DNA of 64,000 nt from Microbulbifer sp. YPW16 (GTDB lineage: Bacteria; Pseudomonadota; Gammaproteobacteria; Pseudomonadales; Cellvibrionaceae): assembly GCF_021290385.1 (NCBI RefSeq), contig NZ_CP089928.1, positions 2,216,501 through 2,280,500 on the forward strand, in the 5' to 3' direction. The notes below the pieces were generated by a model. It was not told the DNA's origin, did not search any database, and saw only the letters and a list, made by a program, of their open reading frames with translations. Shown here piece by piece: positions 8,560-16,652 of the stretch (positions are counted from its first letter, which is position 1; each line of letters opens with the position of its first letter). The translations under genes and the position numbers were made by a program.

Positions 8560-11500
8560 TACGTACCCTCGTTAGATTTCTCTTCCTCGCCTTGCTACCT
8601 TTATTTTGAGTGGCAAATTGTCTTTCATTTAGGAATTCGTCGACTAACTCCGCAAGTGCCGCGAGCTGTAGCTCACTGTCATTATGCGATTGCAAGGTTT
8701 TCTTAAGTAAATTCTTTACGCCCTGAATCGCTTCATGTCGCGCTTGGTCAATCGCTACTACCTCGTCGATCGGCTCCTGGCCTTTTTTAAGAGTTTTGAG
8801 CAAAATAACATCAAAGTCACCTTCGAGCTTTTCTGCGGATCGATCATAATGCAGCCGTAAGGTCTCTAGATCTAAAATTCGCTTAGCAAAGTCACTCAAC
8901 TTGACATCTGCCTCACCCACGTCTGTGTCGGTCCACTTAGCGGATGGCTTTCTGCCTAAAAACATGAGGATGTTTTCTAACCAAGAGGCGTCATCCCCCT
9001 CCCGTTTAGTCAGCCGTTTTATGAAGGCCCGAAGTCCATCAATGTCAACTGTATGCTGGTCAAGCCCCTCATAGCGCCCGATTGCTTTTCTTCGAAGGTC
9101 CGAAAGATTCTGCCCTTCATCCATATGAAGGGCTTTTGATAAGTTACGAACTTGCTTTTCCAGCATCTTGGGATACGCCGACTTTAGCTCTTGCAGGCAT
9201 TCCTGTAGAGATGCTGCCATACCCTCCAAATTAGGTTCTTTTTGCTTTAGTTCGCTCTCGTACCCTAGGGCCTTTGGCAGGCCTTCAAATAGCAAGTTCT
9301 CCGGCGATTTAGCTAGCTGGAAGGCCCCCCTCACTCGCTTGGACTTCTCACTTATATCGGGACTATTGGTTTTCTGTGTATATGGTTCTAGGGCACCCAT
9401 CCAACTTGCTAGTGGTCTAACGAGCTGGATAACTGTTCTCTTTGCCTGGTCGCCACCCTGGATGACCTTGCAGTACTCTTCATAGATAGAAGCTCGTAGG
9501 CCAGAGATCCTAAACCGCTGGACTGTAAACTCGTCAGGGCGTTTAACAAACCGCTCTACCATCTCTTCCGTAAAAAACGGACGGTAGCGCCGCTCTTCGT
9601 ATAAGGCAAGTTCATGCTGATAAACTACATAAACCGCCATATACAAGATTGGCAACACACCAGCTTTAACGCCATAGGGTGGCGCTATCAACTCCTGATT
9701 AAGTTCAGCAAACGATTTTGGCGCTTTTTCTGTTTGGTCTAAGAAATCCTCTATCCGCTGCCAAACTGGGTATAAGGTCGAAGTTTTCGGCGGTACACAG
9801 AAATTCAATGTTCTCTGGCAGTGGATTCCTGTCTCTCGCAATATTGAGCGGTAGATGGCTTTTTCCGGCGGAAACTTGCGTATACCCAAGTCGACTTGGT
9901 CGGCGTGGTTCAGCATCGCCACCATAAGTTTGTTTCGAGCTGCGTTTGCCTGGGAAGATGGCCGATCGCGATTAATCAATTCATTGTGCAAAAATGGCGA
10001 TTTGTTATATGCATTAGCAAGAACGTATGATACAGCCTCTTGAAACTCTCGCTTGCTTGAGACCGTAAGCTGTTTGCCCGCGTGATACCATAATGCTTGT
10101 TCTGGCCGATCTAACAGGTCCTGTAACAAGACAGACTGTGCACTTTCGGCAGCTGTGAGCCGATCCTCAAATTCCCTCTTAGCGACAGGGTCGGTATTTA
10201 ATTCCTGTCGATTAATCTGGACTTGTCTTAACGCAAGTACTTCGGCTGTTGCTTCTCGCAGCTGGCTCCCATTAAGGCAGAGTGAGGTGATGTCCAAGAT
10301 CGAATAGTAGTTTGCGATATCACTCAGAAAATATTTTTCATCATCTTGTGCGGCAGCTAAGTAGAATAAGATTCTAGGTTGCTCTGCTTGAACTTCAGAT
10401 CTTTTGTAAGTCTGGGCGTCAATGAACTCGGGGAAGAAATAGCGTAAGGCGCCACTTCGGATTGTGTACTTTCTCGCCACTATAGGCATTAGCGCTTTTT
10501 CTTTATTCAGCTGTTCCGCGAGCGAGAACTCACCCAGGTTATTTAATTCCTCCTCAACGGCAGCTTCTAAATCAAAATCACTTCCCTGCCACACTCGATA
10601 TTCGTTGCTAAATTTTCGATATGTGATAATTGATTTTTCAACAAGCGGCTTAATCCCGACTCTTTTGAGGGAGCTAGAACAGCTTTGCAGGATCGATTTC
10701 GAAGCTTTAAATCCGCCTTTTGCGCCAACAATGTTTAATATGCCAATTGTCTTCAACATATTAATCTGATATTCAGGTGCGTCCCCAAGCCGTTCTATAG
10801 AAGTTACTACTTCAGCCCAACGTCGGTGAGTGGTGTAGTCTCCAAGAGCCGCCGGCTGATTGGTAATGAAGTAATCATAGATGTGATGGGGATATATCCA
10901 GCCATCGACATTATCAATACGGCTCAGCATATCCTGCAGGCCGTGCTCTTCGTGACTCCCCAGATAACTAAACAAGGTCCGTTCGTTTTGCGCGACCTTT
11001 TGGCACAAAACCGGCAAGAGAATCGCGCTGACTGGGTGTAACGGATAGCAGCTTTTAAAAAGCTCCGTGGCGGACGCTTCATCTAAAACGCCCGGTAGCG
11101 CGTCCTCAGCATTCAAGGCTCCAACCACCGCTTTTGTGTAATTGGTGATTACTTGATCTTCTTTTTTTGAAAAATTCTGAGAAAATGCAGCGCTAACAAT
11201 TCTTAGCGTCTGTTCGCTCGATTCTAAGAAGGGGACTTCCTCAAAGCGGCCCTGAACTTTAGACCACTCATTTTTAAGGCTCTCTCCAAGCCCCTTTGCA
11301 TACTGGTCAAATGATTGATGCAAGAGCACAAAGAGGAATAGCTTACTCTCCCCTTGCTCACAGGCGTGCTCGGCCAAGGCCTGGAGAAGGTAAATATCGT
11401 TAGCGCCATAGTGGCGTGCTTCATACTCTAGAAACTTCCCTAGCTCATCAATAACTAGGAATATTCCGTTACTGCTTGCTTTTAGTAAGGCAACTTGTAA

Positions 11501-12031
11501 CTTCTTGACAAGAGCTATTACAGTCGTTGTCGATACACCAGGCTTCTCACTTTCCTCTTTCAGTAATTTAATAACTCTGGGCTTGGCGCCAGCCTGTGCA
11601 GACCAAAACTTTTCTGCAGCGACAAGCATACCTTTGACTATCTTATTCGCCATCGGCTCTGGCGAACCCGTGATCAGGACTTTTAAATACCCTCTTGTAC
11701 CTTTGACTTCCTTCGCGAACAACTTTGAAAGTTCAGGCGCGACGGATTTTAGGGTATTAACAGCAGCTTTTGTCGTCTTTTCAGTGGGGTCGGACAAAAG
11801 GTGGGCAGAAAACCCCTGACATGAGGACTTACCGGAACCATATGGACCAACTACCGACCAGGCCCTTGGAGCCTGCTCATATGAAAAGCCCTCGGCGATA
11901 CGGCGAAACAAGCTTAGAGAGCGAGAGGTCGGAATATAGGATTTAACGACATCCAACGAGTCTGCGTCACGCTCTAGATTAATAGAGCGAGTATAGTGCG
12001 TATTAACTTTTACTTTTTCTAGTAGACTCAT
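8552..12031 (-). CDS. sspC: SspC-like large P-loop ATPase (DNA phosphorothioation)
   Basis: A 1159-residue protein with a Walker A GPYGSGKSS near residues 62-70 and a Walker B FLVIDELGKF near 190. No helicase motifs, membrane segments or methylase motifs are seen; the rest is a long helical protein resembling the ATPase partners found in Ssp (SspC) and BREX type 2 (PglY) clusters. Its placement between a DUF4007 gene and a PP-loop pyrophosphatase gene is the sspB-sspC-sspD order, which decides the call. The start codon overlaps the stop of the sspB-like gene by 4 bases (ATGA), so the two are translationally coupled. It is expected to power assembly or movement of the sulfur-inserting complex on DNA; that role is inferred. 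Confidence 0.82.
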   Translation of the reverse strand: MSLLEKVKVNTHYTRSINLERDADSLDVVKSYIPTSRSLSLFRRIAEGFSYEQAPRAWSVVGPYGSGKSSCQGFSAHLLSDPTEKTTKAAVNTLKSVAPELSKLFAKEVKGTRGYLKVLITGSPEPMANKIVKGMLVAAEKFWSAQAGAKPRVIKLLKEESEKPGVSTTTVIALVKKLQVALLKASSNGIFLVIDELGKFLEYEARHYGANDIYLLQALAEHACEQGESKLFLFVLLHQSFDQYAKGLGESLKNEWSKVQGRFEEVPFLESSEQTLRIVSAAFSQNFSKKEDQVITNYTKAVVGALNAEDALPGVLDEASATELFKSCYPLHPVSAILLPVLCQKVAQNERTLFSYLGSHEEHGLQDMLSRIDNVDGWIYPHHIYDYFITNQPAALGDYTTHRRWAEVVTSIERLGDAPEYQINMLKTIGILNIVGAKGGFKASKSILQSCSSSLKRVGIKPLVEKSIITYRKFSNEYRVWQGSDFDLEAAVEEELNNLGEFSLAEQLNKEKALMPIVARKYTIRSGALRYFFPEFIDAQTYKRSEVQAEQPRILFYLAAAQDDEKYFLSDIANYYSILDITSLCLNGSQLREATAEVLALRQVQINRQELNTDPVAKREFEDRLTAAESAQSVLLQDLLDRPEQALWYHAGKQLTVSSKREFQEAVSYVLANAYNKSPFLHNELINRDRPSSQANAARNKLMVAMLNHADQVDLGIRKFPPEKAIYRSILRETGIHCQRTLNFCVPPKTSTLYPVWQRIEDFLDQTEKAPKSFAELNQELIAPPYGVKAGVLPILYMAVYVVYQHELALYEERRYRPFFTEEMVERFVKRPDEFTVQRFRISGLRASIYEEYCKVIQGGDQAKRTVIQLVRPLASWMGALEPYTQKTNSPDISEKSKRVRGAFQLAKSPENLLFEGLPKALGYESELKQKEPNLEGMAASLQECLQELKSAYPKMLEKQVRNLSKALHMDEGQNLSDLRRKAIGRYEGLDQHTVDIDGLRAFIKRLTKREGDDASWLENILMFLGRKPSAKWTDTDVGEADVKLSDFAKRILDLETLRLHYDRSAEKLEGDFDVILLKTLKKGQEPIDEVVAIDQARHEAIQGVKNLLKKTLQSHNDSELQLAALAELVDEFLNERQFATQNKGSKARKRNLTRVRNG

Positions 12032-12957
12032 GCGACCCTCTCTTGCTGAGATTGCGCGTAGTGTTTCTTAATTAAATCCATTGCATCAATGCTCTCGGAC
12101 ATATATAGCTGATGCTGGCCGGCTGTATCGCGAATCTCAAAAACTCCGGGAATAAATACCGTCAACTCTTCTAACTTTGTAACCAGGGAAGCTTCCGTTA
12201 ACCTAAATACGGATCCGGGCGCAACATACTCATCACGGCTGTACATCAAGTCTTCGATAGGAACAACGGTGGTTTTTTTGGCTTCAAGCAACTGGCAGAT
12301 CGCAAACCCAAGGACTCCCACAGGCAGTTCGGGGCGCGCCATGGGACGAGACTGGTAACTACGTCCGCCAGCAGACTGTGTTACTAGCTTCAATAATGCA
12401 AATGGGGAATCCAAAGCATCTTCTAGTGGGGTTCGGGTATTCCCTTTGGATTGCGTATACATCCTGGTAAGCAATCCAGCATCATTTTTTATCGTCGTTG
12501 CCGCGGGCTTCTTTTTAGCAATGACTTGATCATGCACGAAGTCGACTAAGGCAGTCGCCAACTCTTGTCCGGTAAATTCAGGCTTATGAAAACGATTGAA
12601 GAACCAATACCATGATGTAGCGAGTCCGGTATTGCTCACTAACAACCAATGCAATAGCCAAACAGTAGCTTCATCTTCTAAATAGGGGTCGAATCCGTTT
12701 TCACTTAGCAGAGCGACACCCAATTCTGTCGGCGCTCCAGAAACAGCATCGGTCATTCCACAGGCACGTAGCCAATACCGTATGGAGGTGACCATGTTCT
12801 TGCCAACACCGAGAACTACGGTCGCATCATCGTCTTCGAATACCTTGGCACCCTTTTTGCTGCTTAGAATAGCGTTGAAACCCTTGGACAGCCAACCATA
12901 TCTCAGAGCAAAGGTTTCATGACGTCCAAAAGCCATACTGTCGACATTAAATTTCAC
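12028..12957 (-). CDS. sspB: SspB-like DUF4007 protein (putative DNA-nicking component of phosphorothioation)
   Basis: A 309-residue protein opening with FGRHETFALRYGWLSKGF and followed by DDDATVVLGVGKNMV and SIRYWL, the hallmark N-terminus of DUF4007. In single-strand phosphorothioation systems SspB is reported as the DNA-nicking component; I associate DUF4007 with SspB from memory of the family. No cysteine desulfurase (SspA) gene is visible upstream, so sulfur must come from a gene elsewhere, as in many sspBCD cassettes. It overlaps the regulator gene upstream by 11 bases and the sspC-like gene downstream by 4. Cytoplasmic, no signal peptide. Confidence 0.8.
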   Translation of the reverse strand: MKFNVDSMAFGRHETFALRYGWLSKGFNAILSSKKGAKVFEDDDATVVLGVGKNMVTSIRYWLRACGMTDAVSGAPTELGVALLSENGFDPYLEDEATVWLLHWLLVSNTGLATSWYWFFNRFHKPEFTGQELATALVDFVHDQVIAKKKPAATTIKNDAGLLTRMYTQSKGNTRTPLEDALDSPFALLKLVTQSAGGRSYQSRPMARPELPVGVLGFAICQLLEAKKTTVVPIEDLMYSRDEYVAPGSVFRLTEASLVTKLEELTVFIPGVFEIRDTAGQHQLYMSESIDAMDLIKKHYAQSQQERVA

Positions 12958-13162
12958 GATTGGTACCTTTTAAATTCTCTCTCATACGCGTTTCGGCACT
13001 ATCTTGCCCCGCCCGCCCGGACAAAAAATGGTCCACATTTTCTAAAAACCAAGACTTCAAATTGACACCGTCTTCTCGTAATGCGCTATGGAGTTTTTGC
13101 TTTAGATCCGGCTCAATCTCTATGACGATGCGGCCGCTACTGCCTATGCTCATTTTTTGCAC
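12947..13162 (-). CDS. Ribbon-helix-helix (CopG/Arc-type) regulator, first gene of the defence operon
   Basis: A 71-residue protein. Residues 10-30 read GRIVIEIEPDLKQKLHSALR, a beta strand followed by a helix as in ribbon-helix-helix DNA-binding proteins, then DGVNLKSWFLE for the second helix. The annotated start is a GTG at 13162; an in-frame ATG at 13153 is an equally good start and neither has a strong Shine-Dalgarno sequence. Overlaps the sspB-like gene by 11 bases. A perfect inverted repeat lies just upstream at 13170-13182 and could be its operator. Proposed autoregulator of the phosphorothioation operon; alternatively an accessory DNA-binding subunit. Confidence 0.72.
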   Translation of the reverse strand: MQKMSIGSSGRIVIEIEPDLKQKLHSALREDGVNLKSWFLENVDHFLSGRAGQDSAETRMRENLKGTNREI

Positions 13163-13169
13163 ACCAATG

Positions 13170-13182
13170 TTATGTTACATAA
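13170..13182 (-). promoter_or_regulatory. Inverted repeat, candidate operator of the RHH regulator
   Basis: TTATGT-T-ACATAA is a perfect inverted repeat with 6-base arms and one central base. It begins 8 bases upstream of the GTG start of the RHH gene and lies between that start and the LexA-like box, where repressor binding would block transcription or initiation. Binding by the RHH protein is inferred from position only. Confidence 0.4.
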
Positions 13183-13207
13183 ACTGAACGATACGCGAGC
13201 TCGCAGC

Positions 13208-13227
13208 GGCTGTCTATATATACAGTA
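13208..13227 (-). promoter_or_regulatory. LexA (SOS) box upstream of the defence operon
   Basis: On the minus strand the 20 bases read TACTGTATATATAGACAGCC, matching 17 of 20 positions of the E. coli LexA consensus and keeping both CTGT and ACAG half-sites with the 8-base spacer. The box lies 46 bases upstream of the first start codon of the phosphorothioation operon, and no plus-strand gene starts within 680 bases, so the operon is the only plausible target. The TATATA core could overlap the -10 element; no convincing -35 is seen. Confidence 0.7.
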
Positions 13228-13910
13228 AGGTGCTGCAAGTGATGTATGTAGAGCGCCATTTTCGATTGAATTTTGATCGATGGAGTTCTACTAAGGGATA
13301 TAACTTTCCCGTAGGCGACAATGGTTTCGGCCGGCGCTTAGCAGTTTTAGGTCATTAATTGGGGAGATTGGGCTAGGTTGGCCGGGCGTTGGCGATGCCG
13401 ACCGCATCCACACAGGCAATGAGCACTCACTCAACGGTGCCGAGGCACCGGCTTCCACTGGTAACACCAGAGTGGCCAGACTGAGCTTGGCCGCTAGATC
13501 GGTTAAATATTGCTGAGCTATTTCCCTTGCCATGCCTCGTGGATCATGGATCATCACCATAGCCATCGCATCCAGCTCACAGTAATTGGCCCTCAAGCTC
13601 ATAATCGGTCATGTACGGGGAGTGAACCTTTGCGTAAGCAGTTAGTAGGCTGCTCCCCACCTTCTAAGGGAAACGTCGTAACTAAAGGCAGTCCCACATG
13701 AAGATGGTCAATTATCAAACAAAGGGCGCTACTCTATCCTTAAATCAATCTACTCGGAGGAATTATTCTTATTCAGCTCAAATTAAGGTTGAATTCCGTA
13801 ACCTCCACTACAACAGTCTTTCCTACGGCAGCTGCAAAAGCAGCTTTTGGACTGTATAGGCAAATAGCTACGCAAAATTCATTGTTCACTCAACCATTAG
13901 GAGCCTGACT
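13228..13910. other. Junction zone between defence island and core genome, no recognised gene
   Basis: About 680 bases with no gene I can support. A minus-strand frame of 103 codons (13291-13602) has no recognisable motif and weak coding character. Base composition changes across this stretch, from the AT-rich island to the GC-rich right side. The segment around 13,610-13,690 has an imperfect GGGGAG/CTCCCC pairing and might be a remnant of a mobile element. A small hairpin GCTGC-AAAA-GCAGC followed by TTTT lies at 13831-13848. No tRNA or clear attachment repeat is seen. Confidence 0.4.
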
Positions 13911-14408
13911 ATGAAGAAGGCACTCCCGTATCTGGTAACAAGCCTCGTACTCTCCGCCCCGGCTCTGGCCCAGCAGCCCGATGCCGCCGGCAAGGAGATG
14001 AAGGAAACCAAGATCCCGGCCGAGGCCCAGGCCCGCATGGACGAGAAGCGCGCCATGGCCGAACAGAAGCGCATGATGGCGGAGCAACAGCGACTGAAGG
14101 CTGAGCAGATGCGTGAGGAGGCCATGGAAGAAGGCGAAGTATCGGAAGAGAAGCGCATGGAAGGCAAGAAAAAGCGCATGATGGCCGAAGAGAAGGCCGA
14201 GATGATGCAAGACGAGCACATGATGGCCGAGAAAAAGACTGAAATGATGCACGACAAGCACATGAAAGGCGCCAAGGACAACAAGGGCATGGCCAAGCAG
14301 GCTGAGAAGAAGGCCGAACAGGAGCGTAAGGAGCTGGGCAAGGGCTCCGAGCAGGGCCAGGCCGCGCGTGAGGAGAACAGCAAGAAGTGGTGGCAGTTCT
14401 GGAAGTAA
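13911..14408 (+). CDS. Met/Lys/Glu-rich periplasmic coiled-coil protein, function unknown
   Basis: A 165-residue protein with an AGGAG ribosome site 7 bases before the ATG and a Sec signal peptide ending LSAPALAQQ. The mature part is almost entirely helical and charged, with degenerate repeats such as EEKAEMMQDEHMMAE and KKTEMMHDKHMKG. There are 19 methionines, several paired and flanked by His, Asp or Glu. The C-terminus KKWWQFWK is aromatic and basic, unlike the rest, and might bind membrane or peptidoglycan. Single gene, closed by a good terminator at 14426-14449. Not a family I recognise. Low-complexity composition also makes chance similarity to metal-binding or chaperone-like proteins possible. 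Confidence 0.75.
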   Translation: MKKALPYLVTSLVLSAPALAQQPDAAGKEMKETKIPAEAQARMDEKRAMAEQKRMMAEQQRLKAEQMREEAMEEGEVSEEKRMEGKKKRMMAEEKAEMMQDEHMMAEKKTEMMHDKHMKGAKDNKGMAKQAEKKAEQERKELGKGSEQGQAAREENSKKWWQFWK

Positions 14409-14425
14409 GCGCCACTTGACCCCGG

Positions 14426-14449
14426 GGGCCGCCGCACTGGCGGCCCTTT
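14426..14449 (+). terminator. Rho-independent terminator after the Met-rich protein gene
   Basis: GGGCCGCC-GCACT-GGCGGCCC is a perfect 8-base-pair stem with a 5-base loop followed by TTT, 17 bases after the stop codon. Confidence 0.75.
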
Positions 14450-14566
14450 GCCTTGGTGGGGGTAGTCATCACCCCCACTACACTCTCTTTACTGCCTTTA
14501 CTCTCTTTTCCTTCCCCTTCCTCGCCGTGCATACTTTCCCCACGCTGTAACTGCTGAGGATGCACC

Positions 14567-15001
14567 ATGCAACTGACACCCTTTCACCTGGCCATCCAGG
14601 TCCGCGACATTGCCGAGGCGCGGGATTTCTATGGCAACAAGATGGGCTTTGCCGAGGGCCGCAGTTCCGACCAGTGGGTGGACTGGAACTTCTTCGGTCA
14701 CCAGCTGGTGACGCACCTGAATCCGGCCATTGGCCGCGATGGCCAGGTGCCGGCCATTGCCAACCATGTGGATGGCCACGGGGTGCCGGTGCCGCACTTT
14801 GGCGTGGTGCTGCCGTTTGACCAGTGGCAGGCGTTTGCCGAGCGGGCGCGGGGGTTTGTGCAGGAATTTGTGATTGAGCCCTATATCCGCTTTGCCGGGC
14901 AGCCCGGGGAGCAGGGCACCATGTTCTTTATGGACCCCTGTGGCAATGCGCTGGAGTTCAAGGGCTTCCGGGATATTGAGGCGGAGCTGTTTGCCAAGTG
15001 A
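14567..15001 (+). CDS. VOC-family (glyoxalase/dioxygenase-like) protein
   Basis: A 144-residue single-gene protein of the vicinal oxygen chelate superfamily. It starts with [19 protein letters not shown], the usual first beta-alpha-beta unit with a metal-ligand histidine, and ends with [16 protein letters not shown], the matching second unit with DP.GN and a ligand glutamate. An AGGA sequence precedes the ATG. Substrate cannot be told; such proteins include lyases, dioxygenases and antibiotic-binding proteins. It stands alone between a terminator and a long non-coding stretch. Confidence 0.85.
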   Translation: MQLTPFHLAIQVRDIAEARDFYGNKMGFAEGRSSDQWVDWNFFGHQLVTHLNPAIGRDGQVPAIANHVDGHGVPVPHFGVVLPFDQWQAFAERARGFVQEFVIEPYIRFAGQPGEQGTMFFMDPCGNALEFKGFRDIEAELFAK

Positions 15002-15635
15002 CTTGCCTGCGGGCAATTACCTGGTCGCTCGCAGGCCGCGCCTTCAGTCCCCAATAGGCCTTTAACCTTATGGTGTTCCGGAGTGCCGGCCTGCGTTGGT
15101 GCCCCGGCCCAGCGACAGGACGACGCGGGGGCCGACCCGTCGTCCCTGCACCCACGCTCGCTTTATATTACCTGTCATAAATTAACTGCCTCCACCTACC
15201 TTAATTTTTCAGCCGACATCACTTTCTTCGCTTCTGCTTCATCGCCTGTAACTGGTATGCCCAGAGGGAAATTGAACCGCCCATGGGCGGAATTTAGCCC
15301 TATTGGGCTATTTACGGTTTGTGCGCCAGTCGGCACTTTGTAGGTGTTCACCGTAACCGTGAGCAGACAGGAGGTGTACGGGACAGGGAAGTTCACATTT
15401 AAGGTAATGGATTGCCTTCACTCAGGGTGACGCTGTGCTTTGGCCGGCTAGCCTCTGTTCATTGTTGCAGCGTTGCAGCCCGCTTGTCCGGCCCATTTAC
15501 TCTTCTCTTCGGGCTTGCCTCTCCCACCTGGAAAACTCTGCCTGTGCTGCGCCTTTTTTTGGGTACTTGCCCGAGAAGCGGCAGCCCGCAGCGGAGTTCT
15601 AAATACGCTTACTAATAAAGTTTGGGGAAACAAGT
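15002..15635. other. Intergenic stretch with two palindromes, no gene seen
   Basis: No frame here has a ribosome site or family motif. Two hairpins stand next to each other: CCGCCCATGGGCGG at 15277-15290, a perfect 14-base palindrome, and TAGCCC-TATT-GGGCTA at 15295-15310. They might end transcription or mark a degraded element. The promoter of the downstream secreted protein must lie in the last part, but no clear -35/-10 pair is seen. Confidence 0.4.
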
Positions 15636-16271
15636 ATGACCTTGAAGGGTATCTATTCCGTACTGTTGTCGGCGGTAATCCTGTTCAGTGGCGCGGCGGC
15701 CGCGCAGCCGCCTGCCGAGCCCGGTCCCGCCGCGGGCGGTGGCGGGCAGCTGGCCGAACTGTACGACGCTATCGAGGCGCTCTCTGCACGGGTGGCAGAG
15801 TTGGAGGCCGAAGCCGGCGTCAACATGACCCTCTCCGACCTTATGTCCGGCAGCACCTATCGCATGTACTGGAAAGACAGCGAGGTGGGCGCGGGCTGGA
15901 CTACCGTCGGCATGGGTACTGGGCAGGTTGTGCTGAATTCCGACGGCACCTTCGCCTATCCGCAATACCTGAAGGCGAAGCAGAACAACGGCACAGAGCT
16001 GAACGAAACCTGGTCCTACGATACCTGGGGCGACCTGTCGGTGCTGGGAGAATGGGTTGTCGATGAGGCCAGCTCTTCACTGGAGCTGCAGTTCTATGGC
16101 GATGACGGTGTCTATACCCCGGGTGAGGATATGCGCTACTGGTACCAGGTATCCCACGACGGCACAGTGCTGATGTCTTGGGTGCTGGATGACAATGTGG
16201 ATGCCGGTTACTTCTTTACCGAGTATGTGGCCGGCCTGCGCGTGCATGACAGCGCTTCGCTGCACCAGTAA
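15636..16271 (+). CDS. Small secreted protein with beta-rich domain, function unknown
   Basis: A 211-residue protein with a Sec signal peptide (cleavage after GAAAAQ, about residue 23), a Pro/Gly linker, a short coiled coil at about residues 38-60 (QLAELYDAIEALSARVAELE) and a C-terminal 145-residue beta-rich domain rich in Trp, Tyr and Gly (MYWKDSEVGAGWTTVGMGTG, YDTWGDLSVLGEWVVD). The coiled coil suggests trimerisation or dimerisation. The fold resembles lipocalin-like or META-like small barrels, but I do not recognise the family. Single gene with a strong terminator 55 bases downstream. Confidence 0.7.
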   Translation: MTLKGIYSVLLSAVILFSGAAAAQPPAEPGPAAGGGGQLAELYDAIEALSARVAELEAEAGVNMTLSDLMSGSTYRMYWKDSEVGAGWTTVGMGTGQVVLNSDGTFAYPQYLKAKQNNGTELNETWSYDTWGDLSVLGEWVVDEASSSLELQFYGDDGVYTPGEDMRYWYQVSHDGTVLMSWVLDDNVDAGYFFTEYVAGLRVHDSASLHQ

Positions 16272-16326
16272 GCATATCGGCACATGAAGTAGTGTGAGCT
16301 GAAAGGCGCACTGCTGCCCCCCCCCC

Positions 16327-16360
16327 AAAGCCCCATCTTCATCGGTGGGGCTTTTTATTT
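16327..16360 (+). terminator. Rho-independent terminator after the secreted protein gene
   Basis: AAAGCCCCA and TGGGGCTTT pair around a 10-base loop and are followed by a T-rich run (TTATTTT). A run of ten cytosines sits directly before it (16317-16326), a likely sequencing or slippage hot spot. Confidence 0.8.
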
Positions 16361-16652
16361 TACGTGTGGTCTGGCCGCTGTCGGTTCGGATTCGGCACCT
16401 TGTTTCTTTTTGCGGTACAGCGGTTCTTTTCCTGTTTCCCGTCCCGGTTCTAACTGCGTCACATTTCCTGGCACGCAGATCAACTTTTTAACTTTTGTCT
16501 ATCTCGACAGCTTCCGCGTCGCCGCGCATATGATCCGCCCCGGCGATTTGGCCAGTGCTTCAACAGCCCGCCGCTGTGCAGGTTGCTAACTTGGTGCGCG
16601 CACCGCACCAATTGGAGGCGGTGCTTTGAAAATAAAATCGAGGAAATCGAGT
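16361..16652 (+). promoter_or_regulatory. Leader region of the first GH16 gene with a 5' hairpin
   Basis: No gene is seen. GCACCGC (16600-16606) and GCGGTGC (16618-16624) form a perfect 7-base-pair stem with an 11-base loop, ending 28 bases before the chosen ATG. The second GH16 gene has a similar hairpin at 19872-19906. No clear promoter hexamers could be fixed. Confidence 0.35.

Noticed and set aside
895-12957. BREX or DISARM system
   Set aside because: The NERD-kinase recalls PglW and the PLD recalls DrmC, but no PglZ, PglX, BrxC or DrmA/DrmB-like gene is present; DUF4007 and the PP-loop enzyme point to Ssp.
13291-13602. 103-codon minus-strand frame as a gene
   Set aside because: No ribosome site, signal or motif; lies in the junction zone with no neighbour support.
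13831-13848. Rho-independent terminator before the Met-rich protein gene
   Set aside because: Only a 5-base-pair stem with four T and no gene ending just upstream.
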